From Bog-159 sp963707465 (GTDB lineage: Bacteria; Acidobacteriota; Terriglobia; Bryobacterales; Bryobacteraceae), in NCBI GenBank assembly GCA_963707465.1, contig CAVPQK010000015.1, positions 1,860,001-1,924,000 of the forward strand: a stretch of 64,000 nt of DNA. Reading direction: 5' to 3'. The position numbers and the translations under genes were made by a program. The notes beneath the pieces were generated by a model that saw only the letters and a program-made list of their open reading frames with translations, had not been told where the DNA came from and searched no databases. Of this stretch, positions 16,182 through 25,198 are shown piece by piece (position 1 is the stretch's first letter; each line of letters begins with the position of its first letter).

Positions 16182-17517
16182 ACGTCACTTCCTACAAGCC
16201 TCCACGGTTGCGGGCTTGGCCGCGCGCGGTTTAAGCGCTCAAGACCAGGGGGAGAAGAAGGTTTCCGCCAACGACCGCATCCGCGTGGCGCTGATCGGCG
16301 CGGGCGGCATGGGCACCGGCGACGCGGAATCGTCGCAGAAAGTCCCGGGCGTGGAGCTGGTGGCAGTCTCCGACATCTACCAGGGGCGGCTCACGCACGC
16401 CAAGGAGCGGTGGGGCCAGCAGCTTTTCACCACGCGCGATTATCGCGAGGTACTGGCGCGGCGCGATATCGACGCGGTGCTCATCGCCACACCCGACCAT
16501 TGGCACGCCAGGATCTCCATCGACGCCATGAACGCCGGCAAGGATGTCTACTGCGAGAAGCCCATGGTGCAGCGCGTGGAGGACGGGCGCGAGGTGGTGG
16601 AGGCGCAGAAGAAGACCGGCCGCATCATGCAGGTGGGCAGCCAGCGCGTCAGCTCCATCGTTTATAAGAAGGCGCAGGAATTGCTGCAGGCCGGCGCCAT
16701 CGGCGAGCTAAACATGGTGGAAGCGTGGTGGGACCGCAACGACGCCATCGGCGCGTGGCAGTATTCCATTCCGCCGGACGCCTCACTCGAGAACATCGAT
16801 TGGGACACCTTCCTGGGCCGCGCGCCCAAGGTGCCTTTCGAGCCGGTGCGGCTGTTCCGCTGGCGCAACTACCGCGACTACGGCACCGGGGTGGCCGGCG
16901 ACCTCTTCGTCCATTTGTTCAGCGGCATGCATTTCGTGACCGGCGCGATCGGCCCCACCCGCGTGTTCGCTACGGGCGGGCTGCGGTTCTGGAAAGACGG
17001 GCGCGACGTGCCGGATGTGTTTTTGGGCCTTTACGATTACCCGGCCACGGAGCGGCACGCGGCGTTCAACCTGGCGCTGCGGGTGAACTTCGTCTCCGGC
17101 GCGGGCGAGAGTTCCGGCTTCCGCTTCGTGGGCTCGGAAGGCATCATGACCATCGGCGGCGGCGTCACGGTGACCAAGACGCCGCGCGAAACCGAGCCGG
17201 GCTACACCATCGAAACCTTCCCCAACGCGGTGCAAGAGGCGTTCCTCAAGCAATACCATGCGAAGTATCCGCCGCAGACTCCCAACGCCGATAGCATGCG
17301 CCCGAATGTAGAGGACAAGTTCCAGCCGCCGCGCGGCTACAGCGATCACCTGGATCACCATAAGAACTTCATCGCCGCGGTGCGCAGCCGCAAACCGGTC
17401 GTGGAAGATCCGGTGTTCGGGTTCCGCGCGGCGGGTCCGGCGCTGTTATCGAACGTCAGCTACTTCGAGCAGCACGTTTGCGCGTGGGATCCGGAAACCA
17501 TGACTTTGAAGTCGTAA
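16171..17517 (+). CDS. Gfo/Idh/MocA-family oxidoreductase with Tat-like leader
   Basis: 448 residues starting MPTRRHFLQASTVAGLAARG, a Tat-type leader (RRHFLQ). The NAD-binding segment is IRVALIGAGGMGTGDAE with VAVSDIYQGR, then IATPDHWHARISIDAMNAGK and the family lysine motif YCEKPMVQRVEDGRE. The catalytic domain contains RNYRDYGTGVAGDLFVHLFS, matching the sugar-dehydrogenase subgroup common in Acidobacteriota and Planctomycetes. Expected location is the periplasm. It is the distal gene of a pair with the 100-residue helical protein. Confidence 0.92.
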   Translation: MPTRRHFLQASTVAGLAARGLSAQDQGEKKVSANDRIRVALIGAGGMGTGDAESSQKVPGVELVAVSDIYQGRLTHAKERWGQQLFTTRDYREVLARRDIDAVLIATPDHWHARISIDAMNAGKDVYCEKPMVQRVEDGREVVEAQKKTGRIMQVGSQRVSSIVYKKAQELLQAGAIGELNMVEAWWDRNDAIGAWQYSIPPDASLENIDWDTFLGRAPKVPFEPVRLFRWRNYRDYGTGVAGDLFVHLFSGMHFVTGAIGPTRVFATGGLRFWKDGRDVPDVFLGLYDYPATERHAAFNLALRVNFVSGAGESSGFRFVGSEGIMTIGGGVTVTKTPRETEPGYTIETFPNAVQEAFLKQYHAKYPPQTPNADSMRPNVEDKFQPPRGYSDHLDHHKNFIAAVRSRKPVVEDPVFGFRAAGPALLSNVSYFEQHVCAWDPETMTLKS

Positions 17518-17530
17518 CAAAGCTGGTCTT

Positions 17531-18070
17531 TTAAAAGATTGCTGCCACGTCAATAAGAGCTTCGGAAATCGCCGGCGGCAGCGGCATCTTCATGTACGAA
17601 TCGTAGGTAATGGTTTTTCCGCCCGCGGTCGTAACCATTTCCGACTTTCTTCTAGGGTCCACAGTCCAGAACGCCAGGCAGCCATTGGCGAGGCAAATGT
17701 CCTGCCGGTCCAAGACCTCGTCCATCGTGTTGCTTGGTGACAAACCCTCGATAACCAAGTCGGGCGCACCCATCAGGTATTCTTCGTCGCCAGTGGCCTC
17801 GTCTCGCTCAACGGAGACGCAGCCCACGTCGGCTACCCAGACCTCGTGCTCTATGGCCGGGCGGAACGCCATTTCCATGTGAGCGACAAAGCGGTCGCCG
17901 AGTAGCCGCTGGAGTAGGCATTGCAGGCGGTTCTGAATCCTTTGGTGCCTTTTCTTCGGTGGCGGCATCACAACAACCTCTCCATGATGCAGTTCGTGAT
18001 GGCCTTCCGGCGGTTCAGGAAGCCGCAGGAAACCCTCGACGGTCATCATGCCGGTCTGTAGTGCGCCCAT
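17531..18070 (-). CDS. Uma2-family (DUF820) putative endonuclease
   Basis: 179 residues with the restriction-endonuclease-like fold of DUF820: MTVEGFLRLPEPPEGHHELH, GEVVVMPPPKKRHQRIQNRL, WVADVGCVS, GAPDLVIEGLSPSNTMDE and a C-terminal LANGCLAFWTVDP. The usual catalytic residues correspond to E in LHHGE, D in APDLVIE and the E two residues later. The usual K of the E-x-K motif is not evident, being replaced by EGLSPS, so nuclease activity is uncertain. This family is multiplied in many environmental bacteria without a clear role. It is convergent with the upstream oxidoreductase. Confidence 0.82.
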   Translation of the reverse strand: MGALQTGMMTVEGFLRLPEPPEGHHELHHGEVVVMPPPKKRHQRIQNRLQCLLQRLLGDRFVAHMEMAFRPAIEHEVWVADVGCVSVERDEATGDEEYLMGAPDLVIEGLSPSNTMDEVLDRQDICLANGCLAFWTVDPRRKSEMVTTAGGKTITYDSYMKMPLPPAISEALIDVAAIF

Positions 18071-18079
18071 TCGTTTATT

Positions 18080-20176
18080 TTACCTGGACCTGGCGGATTC
18101 GAGCTGCTTGAGCATGGCCGCTTCCCACTCCGCATCCGGCACGGCCGGCGCGCCGGTCCAGCGCCATTCGCCTTTGGCATCCAGGATCCAGTTTTGCGGG
18201 ATGCCCACCAGATCGAGCAGCCCGGTGACGAAACTGCTCGCCGGCAGCACGGGGAAGGTGAAGCCTTTCTCCTTCATGAAAGGCGCCACTGCGCCGAGAT
18301 CTTCGTCGATGGTCAGCGTCAGGATCTGCACATCGGAGCGATCCTTCGCCTTCTCATACAGTTTTTCGAGGTGCGGCAATTCCGCCTGGCAGGGGCCGCA
18401 CCAGGTGGCCCAGACATTGATCAGAACCGCCCGGCCTGCGAGGCCCTTCAGGGTCCAGGTCTTGCCGGAGAGATCGGCCAGCTCGAACGCGGGCATGGCT
18501 TTTTTGGGCTTCTGCCAGCCGCTTTCTTCCACTGCCTGGATCTTCGCGGCGGGCGGCTTGCTCCAGATGTTCCAGGCAGTTTCGGTGCCGCCCAGTTGTT
18601 GCCAGAGAGCGCGCGCTTCCTCCGTCAAGCTGTCCCGCGTCTGCCCTTCGAATGGCTCGGGGGGCTTGGTCCGCGCATGCAGCGCGTTCTGGTAATAAGT
18701 CAGCGCATCGGCTTTGTGCCCCTCGAGCGCCGCCAGGCGGGCGCGATTCTGCCAATATTGCGTTTTGATGTTGGGCCAGCTCTTTTCCGGAAAATCGCGC
18801 TCGACGTACGCCTTGAGGCGCGCGGCCGCCTGCGGTTGTTCCGCCAGCCTGGCGGCGACAAGCAGATAGCCATCCCCGATCTGGCGCCGGATCACGTCGT
18901 TCGCCGTCCACATTTCCGCCTCGTCGGCGGATTGATTGTCGCCCGACACGCGCGCGTACCCCTGGTCCATCAGTTTGTCGAAATCCCGCATCAGCTCGAT
19001 CACGCGCCGCGGCTGCCATTTATGATCGACCAAGAATCCGGCAGTTCTCAGCGCGGTACTGAAGGAGGGCTGCTCGTAAGCCTCGGCGTAAGCCAGATAA
19101 TCGTCCAGCGCGCGCAATCCTTCCTCCGGCGACACGTCGGGATCGTAGCGGATGGCGTCGAACCATTCTTCGTGCTGCAATTCGCGGGATTCCGTAAACT
19201 GCGCGATCCAGCCTTTGAGCGCTTCTTTGTACTCGCGGTTGTATTTAGTCCAGGCAGCGGTGTCGGCCCGGTCATCCGGCTCCTTGTGGGATTTCTCCCA
19301 GCGCGCTCTGACGATCTGGTAAGCGTCGTCTGAATGCGGGAAACCCTTGATGACGCGCTCTTCCATGGCCGCGACGCGTTCGGGAGGGGCGCCGCTTTGC
19401 TTGTAGCCGTCCTTCAGCAAGACCAGCCACGCCGCATCGGGCCGGGAATTGAGCGATTCGAGGCGCTGCAGATCGGCGGCCACCTGCTTGCGCAGGGCAT
19501 CGTGCTCTTGCGGCGGACGCGTGCGGAATTCCAGGCCCCATAACATCGCGTAATCCTTCAGGCGCCGCGGGTCTGTTTCGGTGGCCAGCCGCGCGCGCAG
19601 AGCCGCGGCCACGCGCGCCTGCAGATCCTTCGCCCCCACGCGATCCAAACGCCGCTGTGCGTCGGCGTCGGGCGACGACGGGCAGGCGGCAAAGAAGGCG
19701 GCCATATATTCGCCGGCTTTGCCCTTATCCACCAGCTTCGTCCCTGGACTGTAAATGTGCGCCAACTCGAGCGCCGGCCACGCGAAATCCGCCGCCTGCG
19801 CGCGGGCCCGTTCCAGGAATCGGATGCTCAACGCAGTGTCTCTCCCAGAGAGCGCGAGTCCGCCCAGATAAAGCGCCAGGGGATCGTCCGGATGCTGTTC
19901 CGCCTGTTTCCGGTAGCGGGCCGCCAGCTCCGGATAATGGTCCGTATCGTCCTGTTTGGTGGCTTGGATCAGCCGGCGGTACGGCTCCACTTCACGCGGA
20001 TATTTCGCGATCAGGTCTTCGAGCACCTGCCGGCGAAAGGCCACCCGTTCGGAGAATTTCATCTCCTGGAGAGTCTTGTCGGAGAGCCGCTCGTCCAGGA
20101 TCTGGCGGACTTCGGGCCGCGGCTCGCAGCCAGGCAGAGCGGCGGCGATCAGCCAGATTGCGGCGAGTGCGCGCAT
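18080..20176 (-). CDS. Exported TPR protein with C-terminal TlpA-like thioredoxin domain (copy 2)
   Basis: 698 residues. The leader ends at a lipobox-like AALPGCEPRP, so a lipoprotein or periplasmic location is likely. The middle 450 residues are helical with TPR-like repeats (LALYLGGLALSGRDTALSIR and others). The C-terminal 140 residues form a TlpA/ResA-type domain: FELADLSGKTWTLKGLAGR, NVWATWCGPCQAELPHLEKL (CxxC), QILTLTIDEDLGAVAPFMKE and GIPQNWILDAKGEWRW. It is a tandem paralog of 20184-22304, 7 bases downstream and co-directional. Likely a periplasmic thiol-disulphide reductase with a protein-binding arm, though the substrate is unknown. Confidence 0.88.
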   Translation of the reverse strand: MRALAAIWLIAAALPGCEPRPEVRQILDERLSDKTLQEMKFSERVAFRRQVLEDLIAKYPREVEPYRRLIQATKQDDTDHYPELAARYRKQAEQHPDDPLALYLGGLALSGRDTALSIRFLERARAQAADFAWPALELAHIYSPGTKLVDKGKAGEYMAAFFAACPSSPDADAQRRLDRVGAKDLQARVAAALRARLATETDPRRLKDYAMLWGLEFRTRPPQEHDALRKQVAADLQRLESLNSRPDAAWLVLLKDGYKQSGAPPERVAAMEERVIKGFPHSDDAYQIVRARWEKSHKEPDDRADTAAWTKYNREYKEALKGWIAQFTESRELQHEEWFDAIRYDPDVSPEEGLRALDDYLAYAEAYEQPSFSTALRTAGFLVDHKWQPRRVIELMRDFDKLMDQGYARVSGDNQSADEAEMWTANDVIRRQIGDGYLLVAARLAEQPQAAARLKAYVERDFPEKSWPNIKTQYWQNRARLAALEGHKADALTYYQNALHARTKPPEPFEGQTRDSLTEEARALWQQLGGTETAWNIWSKPPAAKIQAVEESGWQKPKKAMPAFELADLSGKTWTLKGLAGRAVLINVWATWCGPCQAELPHLEKLYEKAKDRSDVQILTLTIDEDLGAVAPFMKEKGFTFPVLPASSFVTGLLDLVGIPQNWILDAKGEWRWTGAPAVPDAEWEAAMLKQLESARSR

Positions 20177-20183
20177 GAGTGCG

Positions 20184-22304
20184 TTACTCCGTCTTCACCG
20201 ATTGCAGTTTGCCGATCATGGTCTCGGCCCACTGCGCGTCCGAGGCGTCATAACCGAGCTGCGACAATCGCCACACGCCCTTGGGATCCAGAATCCAGTT
20301 CTGCGGAATGGCCACGGAATCGAGCAGCGACAACACAAAGCTGTAAGCCGGCACCACCGGGAAAGTGAAGCCCTTCTCTTTCACGAACGGCGCCACCAGG
20401 CCGAGGTCCTCGTCGATGTCCAGCGTCACAATCTGGAGGTCGGATCTGTCCTTCACCTTTTCATACAGCTTCTCGAGCTTAGGCAGTTCGGCTTGGCAAG
20501 GTCCGCACCAGGTGGCCCAAACATTGATGAGCACGGATTTGCCTTCCAGGTTTTTCAGGCGCCACGTTTTGCCCGTAAGGTCCGCCAACTCGAACGGCGG
20601 CATCGTTTTAACCGGCTTCTCCCAGCGGCCTTCGGCCAATTCCGCCACCTTGCCGGCGGGCGGGGTCTTCCAGATAGTCCACGCGATTTCCGTGCCGCCG
20701 CTGTCTTTCCAAACTGCGCTGGCTTCGTCCAGCAGATCGTCCTTCAGCCTGCCGTGATAAGGCTCCGGAGTGCGCTCGCGGGTGAAGAGGGCTTGCTGGT
20801 AAAACGCCAGGGCATCGGCCTTGCGGGATTCGAGCGCGGCGAGCCTGGCGCGATTCTGCCAGTAGCTGGACACTACTTTGACGTCGTCGGGCGGCGGTGT
20901 CTCGATGGATGCCTTGATGCGCTCGGCTTCCTCGGGCTTTCCCGCGAGCTTCGCGGCGCGCAGGATGGTTCCGGCCAGTTCGTGGTCAAGATAGAGATCC
21001 TGCTCCTTGCGGTTCTTTTCGTCCGCCGCGGTGAGGTTATCGTCGCGATTGACCTCGCGCTCGACCGCGGCCGCCTTTTCGCCCAGGCGCGCCAATTCGA
21101 TGGCGCGCTCCGGCTGCCACTTGTGATCCGCCAGGAATTCGGCCGCGTTGAGATAGTCCCAAGGTCCAGGATGCTGGTAAACGGTGGTCTCCGTGACGTA
21201 GTCGTCCAGCGAAGCCAGGCCTTCCTTCTCGGATATGTCCGGGTCGTCGGAGATCAGATAAAAATAATTGACGTGCTGTAGGAAACGGTATTCGGTGAAC
21301 CGTGCCATCGAGGTCTTCACCGCGGCATAGTGTTCCTGGTCATACTTCTTCCAGGCCGCTGCATCCTTCTGGTCTTCGGGCTCTTTGTTGGCCTTCTTCC
21401 ATCGGGTGGCGACGATGCTGAAGGCTTCTTCAGAATGCGGAAACGCCTGGATGACGCGCTCTTCCATAGCCGTCACCGTTTCGGCCGAAGCGCCGCTCTG
21501 CTTGTAGCCATCCTTGAGGAAGGCGAACCACTCGGCGTCGGGTTTCGGGTTCATCGATTCCAGGCGCTTCAGGTCGGCGGCTACCTGTTTGCGGATAGCG
21601 TCATGCTCCTGCGGCGGGTGGGCGCGGAACTCCAGGCCCCATAACGTGGCGTACTCCTCCAGGCGTTTCGGTTCGGTTTCCGCGGCCAGTCGCACGCGCA
21701 GGGCGGCCGCGACGCGCGCTTGCAGTTCCGGCGTGCCGGCCCGGCTCATGTTACGTTGCGCGGCCGGGTCCGTCGAGGCCGGACACGCAGTGAAGAACGC
21801 ATCGATCTCCACGGCCGCCTTCCTCTTGTCGGCCAGCTTTCCGGTGCTATGGATGTAGGCAAGCGAAAGGTTCGCCCAGGCCCACTCCGGCGCCTTGGAG
21901 CGGGCTTGTTCCGATAACTCGATCCTGCGCGGAGTGTCTCTACCGCTCAGAGCCTGGGCTGCCAGAAAGAGCGCCAGGGGATCATCCGGGTGCTGTGCGG
22001 CCGCGGCAACGTAGCGTTCCGATAGTGCCGCATAGCTCTCCGGGTCGGCCCAGCGGATGTACTGGATCAACTGACGGGCAGGCTCCAGTTCGCGCGGATA
22101 CCTGGCAATCAGGTGCTCGAGCACCTGGCGCTTGAGCGCTAGCTGGTCGACAAACTTCATGTTTTCGAGAACCTTTTCGGCGAGCTTTTCCTCGATCGCA
22201 TGGCGGACCTCGGGCCGGGCTTCGCAGCCGGGGAGCGCCAGCGGGGATTGGGCCAAAAGAGCCGGGCCGGCCGCGGCCAGCAACACGGCAGCAAGGGTGC
22301 GCAT
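20184..22304 (-). CDS. Exported TPR protein with C-terminal TlpA-like thioredoxin domain (copy 1)
   Basis: 706 residues from ATG 22304, with signal peptide MRTLAAVLLAAAGPALLAQS followed by ALPGCEARPEVRHAIEEKL. The helical TPR-like body aligns with its downstream neighbour throughout (RYPRELEPARQLIQYIRWAD, PDDPLALFLAAQALSGRDTP). The thioredoxin domain has INVWATWCGPCQAELPKLEK with the CxxC, then LQIVTLDIDEDLGLVAPFVK and AIPQNWILDPKGVWRL. The two genes clearly arose by tandem duplication but have diverged widely in the helical part, which suggests different clients. An earlier in-frame start at 22334 lacks signal-peptide logic. Confidence 0.88.
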   Translation of the reverse strand: MRTLAAVLLAAAGPALLAQSPLALPGCEARPEVRHAIEEKLAEKVLENMKFVDQLALKRQVLEHLIARYPRELEPARQLIQYIRWADPESYAALSERYVAAAAQHPDDPLALFLAAQALSGRDTPRRIELSEQARSKAPEWAWANLSLAYIHSTGKLADKRKAAVEIDAFFTACPASTDPAAQRNMSRAGTPELQARVAAALRVRLAAETEPKRLEEYATLWGLEFRAHPPQEHDAIRKQVAADLKRLESMNPKPDAEWFAFLKDGYKQSGASAETVTAMEERVIQAFPHSEEAFSIVATRWKKANKEPEDQKDAAAWKKYDQEHYAAVKTSMARFTEYRFLQHVNYFYLISDDPDISEKEGLASLDDYVTETTVYQHPGPWDYLNAAEFLADHKWQPERAIELARLGEKAAAVEREVNRDDNLTAADEKNRKEQDLYLDHELAGTILRAAKLAGKPEEAERIKASIETPPPDDVKVVSSYWQNRARLAALESRKADALAFYQQALFTRERTPEPYHGRLKDDLLDEASAVWKDSGGTEIAWTIWKTPPAGKVAELAEGRWEKPVKTMPPFELADLTGKTWRLKNLEGKSVLINVWATWCGPCQAELPKLEKLYEKVKDRSDLQIVTLDIDEDLGLVAPFVKEKGFTFPVVPAYSFVLSLLDSVAIPQNWILDPKGVWRLSQLGYDASDAQWAETMIGKLQSVKTE

Positions 22305-22378
22305 GGTAAATCTCCTTGTATTCGAGTGTACCAAGCGCCTGCGACCGAAATCGGATAGCGATATATGCTGGAAGAAGA

Positions 22379-22810
22379 ATGCCAGGATCTTTCCGGCTGC
22401 TCCGTCGAATCCTGCCGTTACTCAGTATTGGTGTGCTCGCCGCGGTGATGTACGACGGCTGGATCTTCTACGCTCGCTGGAGAAGCGCGCGGGAGGGCGA
22501 GCAGGCGCGCCAGGCGGAGGAAACGCGCCGGGCCCGCCAGACGATCGATCTGATCGGTGGAACGGACTTCCGAATCATCAATTTCTATGCGGTACCCCAG
22601 ACCGTGCGGAGCGGAAAGCAAACCACACTCTGCTATGGGGCCTACGGGGCCAAGGCAATGCGCATGGAGCCGCCCGTGGAAGATCTGCGCCCTGGAATCA
22701 ATTACTGCGTGCAGGTCGCGCCCCGGAAAGATACCACGTACAAGCTGATCGCCGAAGACGGCGCGGGCCACACTGCCAGCGCCAGCCTGGTGGTGAAGGT
22801 CGTTCGTTAG
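22379..22810 (+). CDS. Single-pass membrane-anchored protein, unknown function
   Basis: 143 residues from ATG 22379, preceded by GGAAGAAGA. A basic N-terminus and one hydrophobic helix (LLRRILPLLSIGVLAAVMYD) are followed by a charged linker (AREGEQARQAEETRRARQ). An extracytoplasmic beta-rich domain of about 85 residues follows (IINFYAVPQTVRSGKQTTLC, GINYCVQVAPRKDTTYKLIA, GHTASASLVVKVVR), reminiscent of an Ig-like fold with two Cys that could pair. It is divergent from the TlpA pair. No family recognised. Confidence 0.65.
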   Translation: MPGSFRLLRRILPLLSIGVLAAVMYDGWIFYARWRSAREGEQARQAEETRRARQTIDLIGGTDFRIINFYAVPQTVRSGKQTTLCYGAYGAKAMRMEPPVEDLRPGINYCVQVAPRKDTTYKLIAEDGAGHTASASLVVKVVR

Positions 22811-22854
22811 ATCGGTTCGACCGCGCAGGAAGAACAACTGCATCGGAAACTAAG

Positions 22855-23244
22855 GTGAGAAAAGAATACGATTTTTCCAAATCCCGAAAGAATCCCTACG
22901 CCAAGCAACTGAAGCGTCAGATCACTATTTGCCTGGACACCGTGGCAGTCGACTACTTCAAGAACATGGCGGCCGAGTTGGGGATGCCTTATCAGAAACT
23001 GATCAATCTGTTCTTAAGAGATTGCGCCATGCAGAAGCGCCGCCCAACTTTACATTGGACAGCCGATCTCGCCGCTACTGCTCGTGCACATCCTCCAGGT
23101 ACGTATACCCGTGCAGCCCCTCTTCGTAGAACTTCAGCAGCCGCCCCGATTCCTCGTACCCCAGCCGCCCTTCCCGCAGCGCGGTCTCCACGTCGCGGCG
23201 CAGCCGGCTCACCAGCGCATCGGAAGAAAACTGCACGTAGTTGA
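22855..23244 (+). CDS. BrnA/CopG-like antitoxin without an adjacent toxin
   Basis: From GTG 22855 (AAGG immediately upstream), the first 70 residues match BrnA-type antitoxins: MRKEYDFSKSRKNPYAKQLK, RQITICLDTVAVDYFKNMAA, ELGMPYQKLINLFLRDCAMQ. This is a ribbon-helix-helix DNA-binding protein, normally of 70-90 residues, that represses a brnTA operon. No BrnT toxin gene lies beside it. No stop occurs at the usual place, and the frame runs on for about 55 Arg/Pro/Ala-rich residues antisense to the 3' end of speA. That tail looks like non-coding read-through, so the true stop has probably been lost. Confidence 0.65.
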   Translation: MRKEYDFSKSRKNPYAKQLKRQITICLDTVAVDYFKNMAAELGMPYQKLINLFLRDCAMQKRRPTLHWTADLAATARAHPPGTYTRAAPLRRTSAAAPIPRTPAALPAARSPRRGAAGSPAHRKKTARS

Positions 23245-24988
23245 GCACCTCGCGTACCGTATCGCCCTTGATCACCGAATCCAGGATGATTTCGCCCGAC
23301 TCGCTCATCCGCACGTGCACCGTATTGGTGTCGCCGAACAGGTTATGCAGGTCGCCCAGGATCTCCTGGTAAGCGCCCAGCAGGAACGCCCCCAAATAAT
23401 AGTCGCCGCCATCGAAGGGATGCAGGGCGAGGGTGCGCTTCACGTCCCGGCGGTCGATGAACTGGTCCACCTTGCCATCGGAATCGCAGGTGATGTCGCC
23501 CAGTATGGCGTGGCGCGTGGGCTCTTCCTCCAGGCGGTGGATCGGCATCACCGGGAATAACTGCTTGATCGCCCAGCTATCCGGCATGCTCTGAAACAGC
23601 GAAAAGTTGCAGAAATAGGTATCCGAGAGCATGGCTTCCAGGCCTTCCAGCTCTTCCGGGAAATAGTCGAGCGACTGCGCCAGCGCCTGGATGCGGCGGC
23701 TGATGGCCCAATACAGGTTCTCGCACTGGCAGCGCTGTTCGAGCGACAGGTAGCCGAGGCTGAACAGGTTCAGCGCCTGGTCGAGGGCCTGCTGCGCGTC
23801 GTGATAGCTCTCCAGCAGGTTCTTCGTGGTCAGCGAGCGATTGGTCTCCTGCAGGTCGATCAGCGGCTGCTCCGCATCGGCCGGAACTTCCGCCGGCACG
23901 TCGGATTCGCCCATGCCCGACACGCCCAATACGTTGAACACCAGCACGCTGTGATAGGCGGCGATGGCGCGCCCGCTTTCGGTGACGATGGTGGGATGCG
24001 GCACGCCCACTTCGTCGCACACGCTTTGGATGTGGTACACGATATCGTTGGCGTACTCCTGCAGCGTGTAGTTCACGCTGGATTCGAAGTCGGTCTGCGA
24101 CCCGTCGTAGTCGATGCCCAGCCCGCCGCCGACATCCAGGTAGCGCAGGCCCGCGCCGGCCTTCACCAGTTCCACGTACACGCGCACGGCCTCGTTGACC
24201 GCGGCCTTGATCTGGCGGATATTGGTGATCTGGCTGCCCAGGTGGAAATGCAGAAGGTTCAGGCAGTCCGCCATGCCCGCGTCCTTCAGCTCCTGCAGCG
24301 CGCGCACGGCTTCGCTGACCGAAAGTCCGAACTTGGAACGATAGCCGCCGGATGAGCGCCAACGCCCGGAGCCGCGGCTGGCCAGCTTCACGCGTAGCCC
24401 GATCATGGGCCGCACCCCGACCCGCTCGGAGTAGCGCAGGATCAGTTTCAGCTCCGTGTACTTCTCGACCACCGGAATGATATGGCGCCCCAGCTTTTGC
24501 GCCAGCATGGCCATCTCGATGTATTCGTCGTCCTTGAAGCCGTTGCAGACGATAGGGGTCTCGTTATCGGCCATGGCCATGACGGCCATCAGCTCGGGTT
24601 TGGAGCCGGCCTCCAGGCCGAACTTGAACGGTCGCCCGAACTCCAGCACTTCCTCCACTACTTGCCGCTGCTGGTTGACCTTGATCGGGTAGACGCAGCA
24701 GTATGCGCCCTGGTAGCGATGCTCGGCGATGGCGGTTTGAAATGCGCCGGCCATTTCCCCGAGGCGATGTTCGAGGATGCCGGCGAAGCGGATGAGGACC
24801 GGCAGCGAGATGCCGCGCAGCACCAGCGTATCGACTAGTTGTTTCAGGTCGATCGCGCGCTGCGGATCCTTGGCGGGATGCACGCACAGGTGGCCGTTGC
24901 CGTCAACCGAAAAGTAGCCTTTGCCCCAACTGGCTACGTCGTACAGTTCGCTGGCGTGCTGCGGGGTCCAGCGCTCCGTGGGCTCCAT
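23075..24988 (-). CDS. speA: Biosynthetic arginine decarboxylase
   Basis: PLP-dependent fold-III decarboxylase that makes agmatine, the first step of polyamine synthesis from arginine. Family blocks are ELYDVASWGKGYFSVDGNGH, the PLP lysine in YCCVYPIKVNQQRQVVEEVL, GLEAGSKPELMAVMAM, LLHFHLGSQITNIRQI, YLDVGGGLGIDYDGSQTDF and a C-terminal HVRMSESGEIILDSVIKGDT. The length (637 residues from ATG 24988, or 648 from TTG 25021) fits. TTG 25021 has the better ribosome site (GGAGG at 5 bases), while ATG 24988 matches the family N-terminus better. No speB (agmatinase) or other polyamine gene is adjacent. Confidence 0.95.
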   Translation of the reverse strand: MEPTERWTPQHASELYDVASWGKGYFSVDGNGHLCVHPAKDPQRAIDLKQLVDTLVLRGISLPVLIRFAGILEHRLGEMAGAFQTAIAEHRYQGAYCCVYPIKVNQQRQVVEEVLEFGRPFKFGLEAGSKPELMAVMAMADNETPIVCNGFKDDEYIEMAMLAQKLGRHIIPVVEKYTELKLILRYSERVGVRPMIGLRVKLASRGSGRWRSSGGYRSKFGLSVSEAVRALQELKDAGMADCLNLLHFHLGSQITNIRQIKAAVNEAVRVYVELVKAGAGLRYLDVGGGLGIDYDGSQTDFESSVNYTLQEYANDIVYHIQSVCDEVGVPHPTIVTESGRAIAAYHSVLVFNVLGVSGMGESDVPAEVPADAEQPLIDLQETNRSLTTKNLLESYHDAQQALDQALNLFSLGYLSLEQRCQCENLYWAISRRIQALAQSLDYFPEELEGLEAMLSDTYFCNFSLFQSMPDSWAIKQLFPVMPIHRLEEEPTRHAILGDITCDSDGKVDQFIDRRDVKRTLALHPFDGGDYYLGAFLLGAYQEILGDLHNLFGDTNTVHVRMSESGEIILDSVIKGDTVREVLNYVQFSSDALVSRLRRDVETALREGRLGYEESGRLLKFYEEGLHGYTYLEDVHEQ

Positions 24989-25076
24989 GACGAGGGAGCC
25001 TTTCCTGGCGTTCTTCTCCAATCCTGCCTCCAGACTTCAGTGTCCTAATAATTGGAGGGAAGGGCAAGGGAAAAAT

Positions 25077-25198
25077 GAGACACGGCGACGCGGAGACGCG
25101 GCGATTCTGGCTGTGCCCGGCAGGCGGGCGAATGTTACAAAACGGCAACGAGCACGGATCGCCGCGTCGCCGTGTCCCCGCGTCGCCGTGTCGCCTAC
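25077..25198. repeat. Inverted GC-rich repeat between speA and the redoxin gene
   Basis: The left arm (25077-25108) contains ACACGGCGACGCGGAGACGC. The right arm (25157-25198) carries its complement twice over (CGCCGCGTCGCCGTGTCCCC, then CGCGTCGCCGTGTCGCC). The arms can pair across a spacer of about 50 bases. The repeat abuts the stop codon of the redoxin gene and may serve as its transcription end. It is unrelated in sequence to the 41-nt family. Confidence 0.75.
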
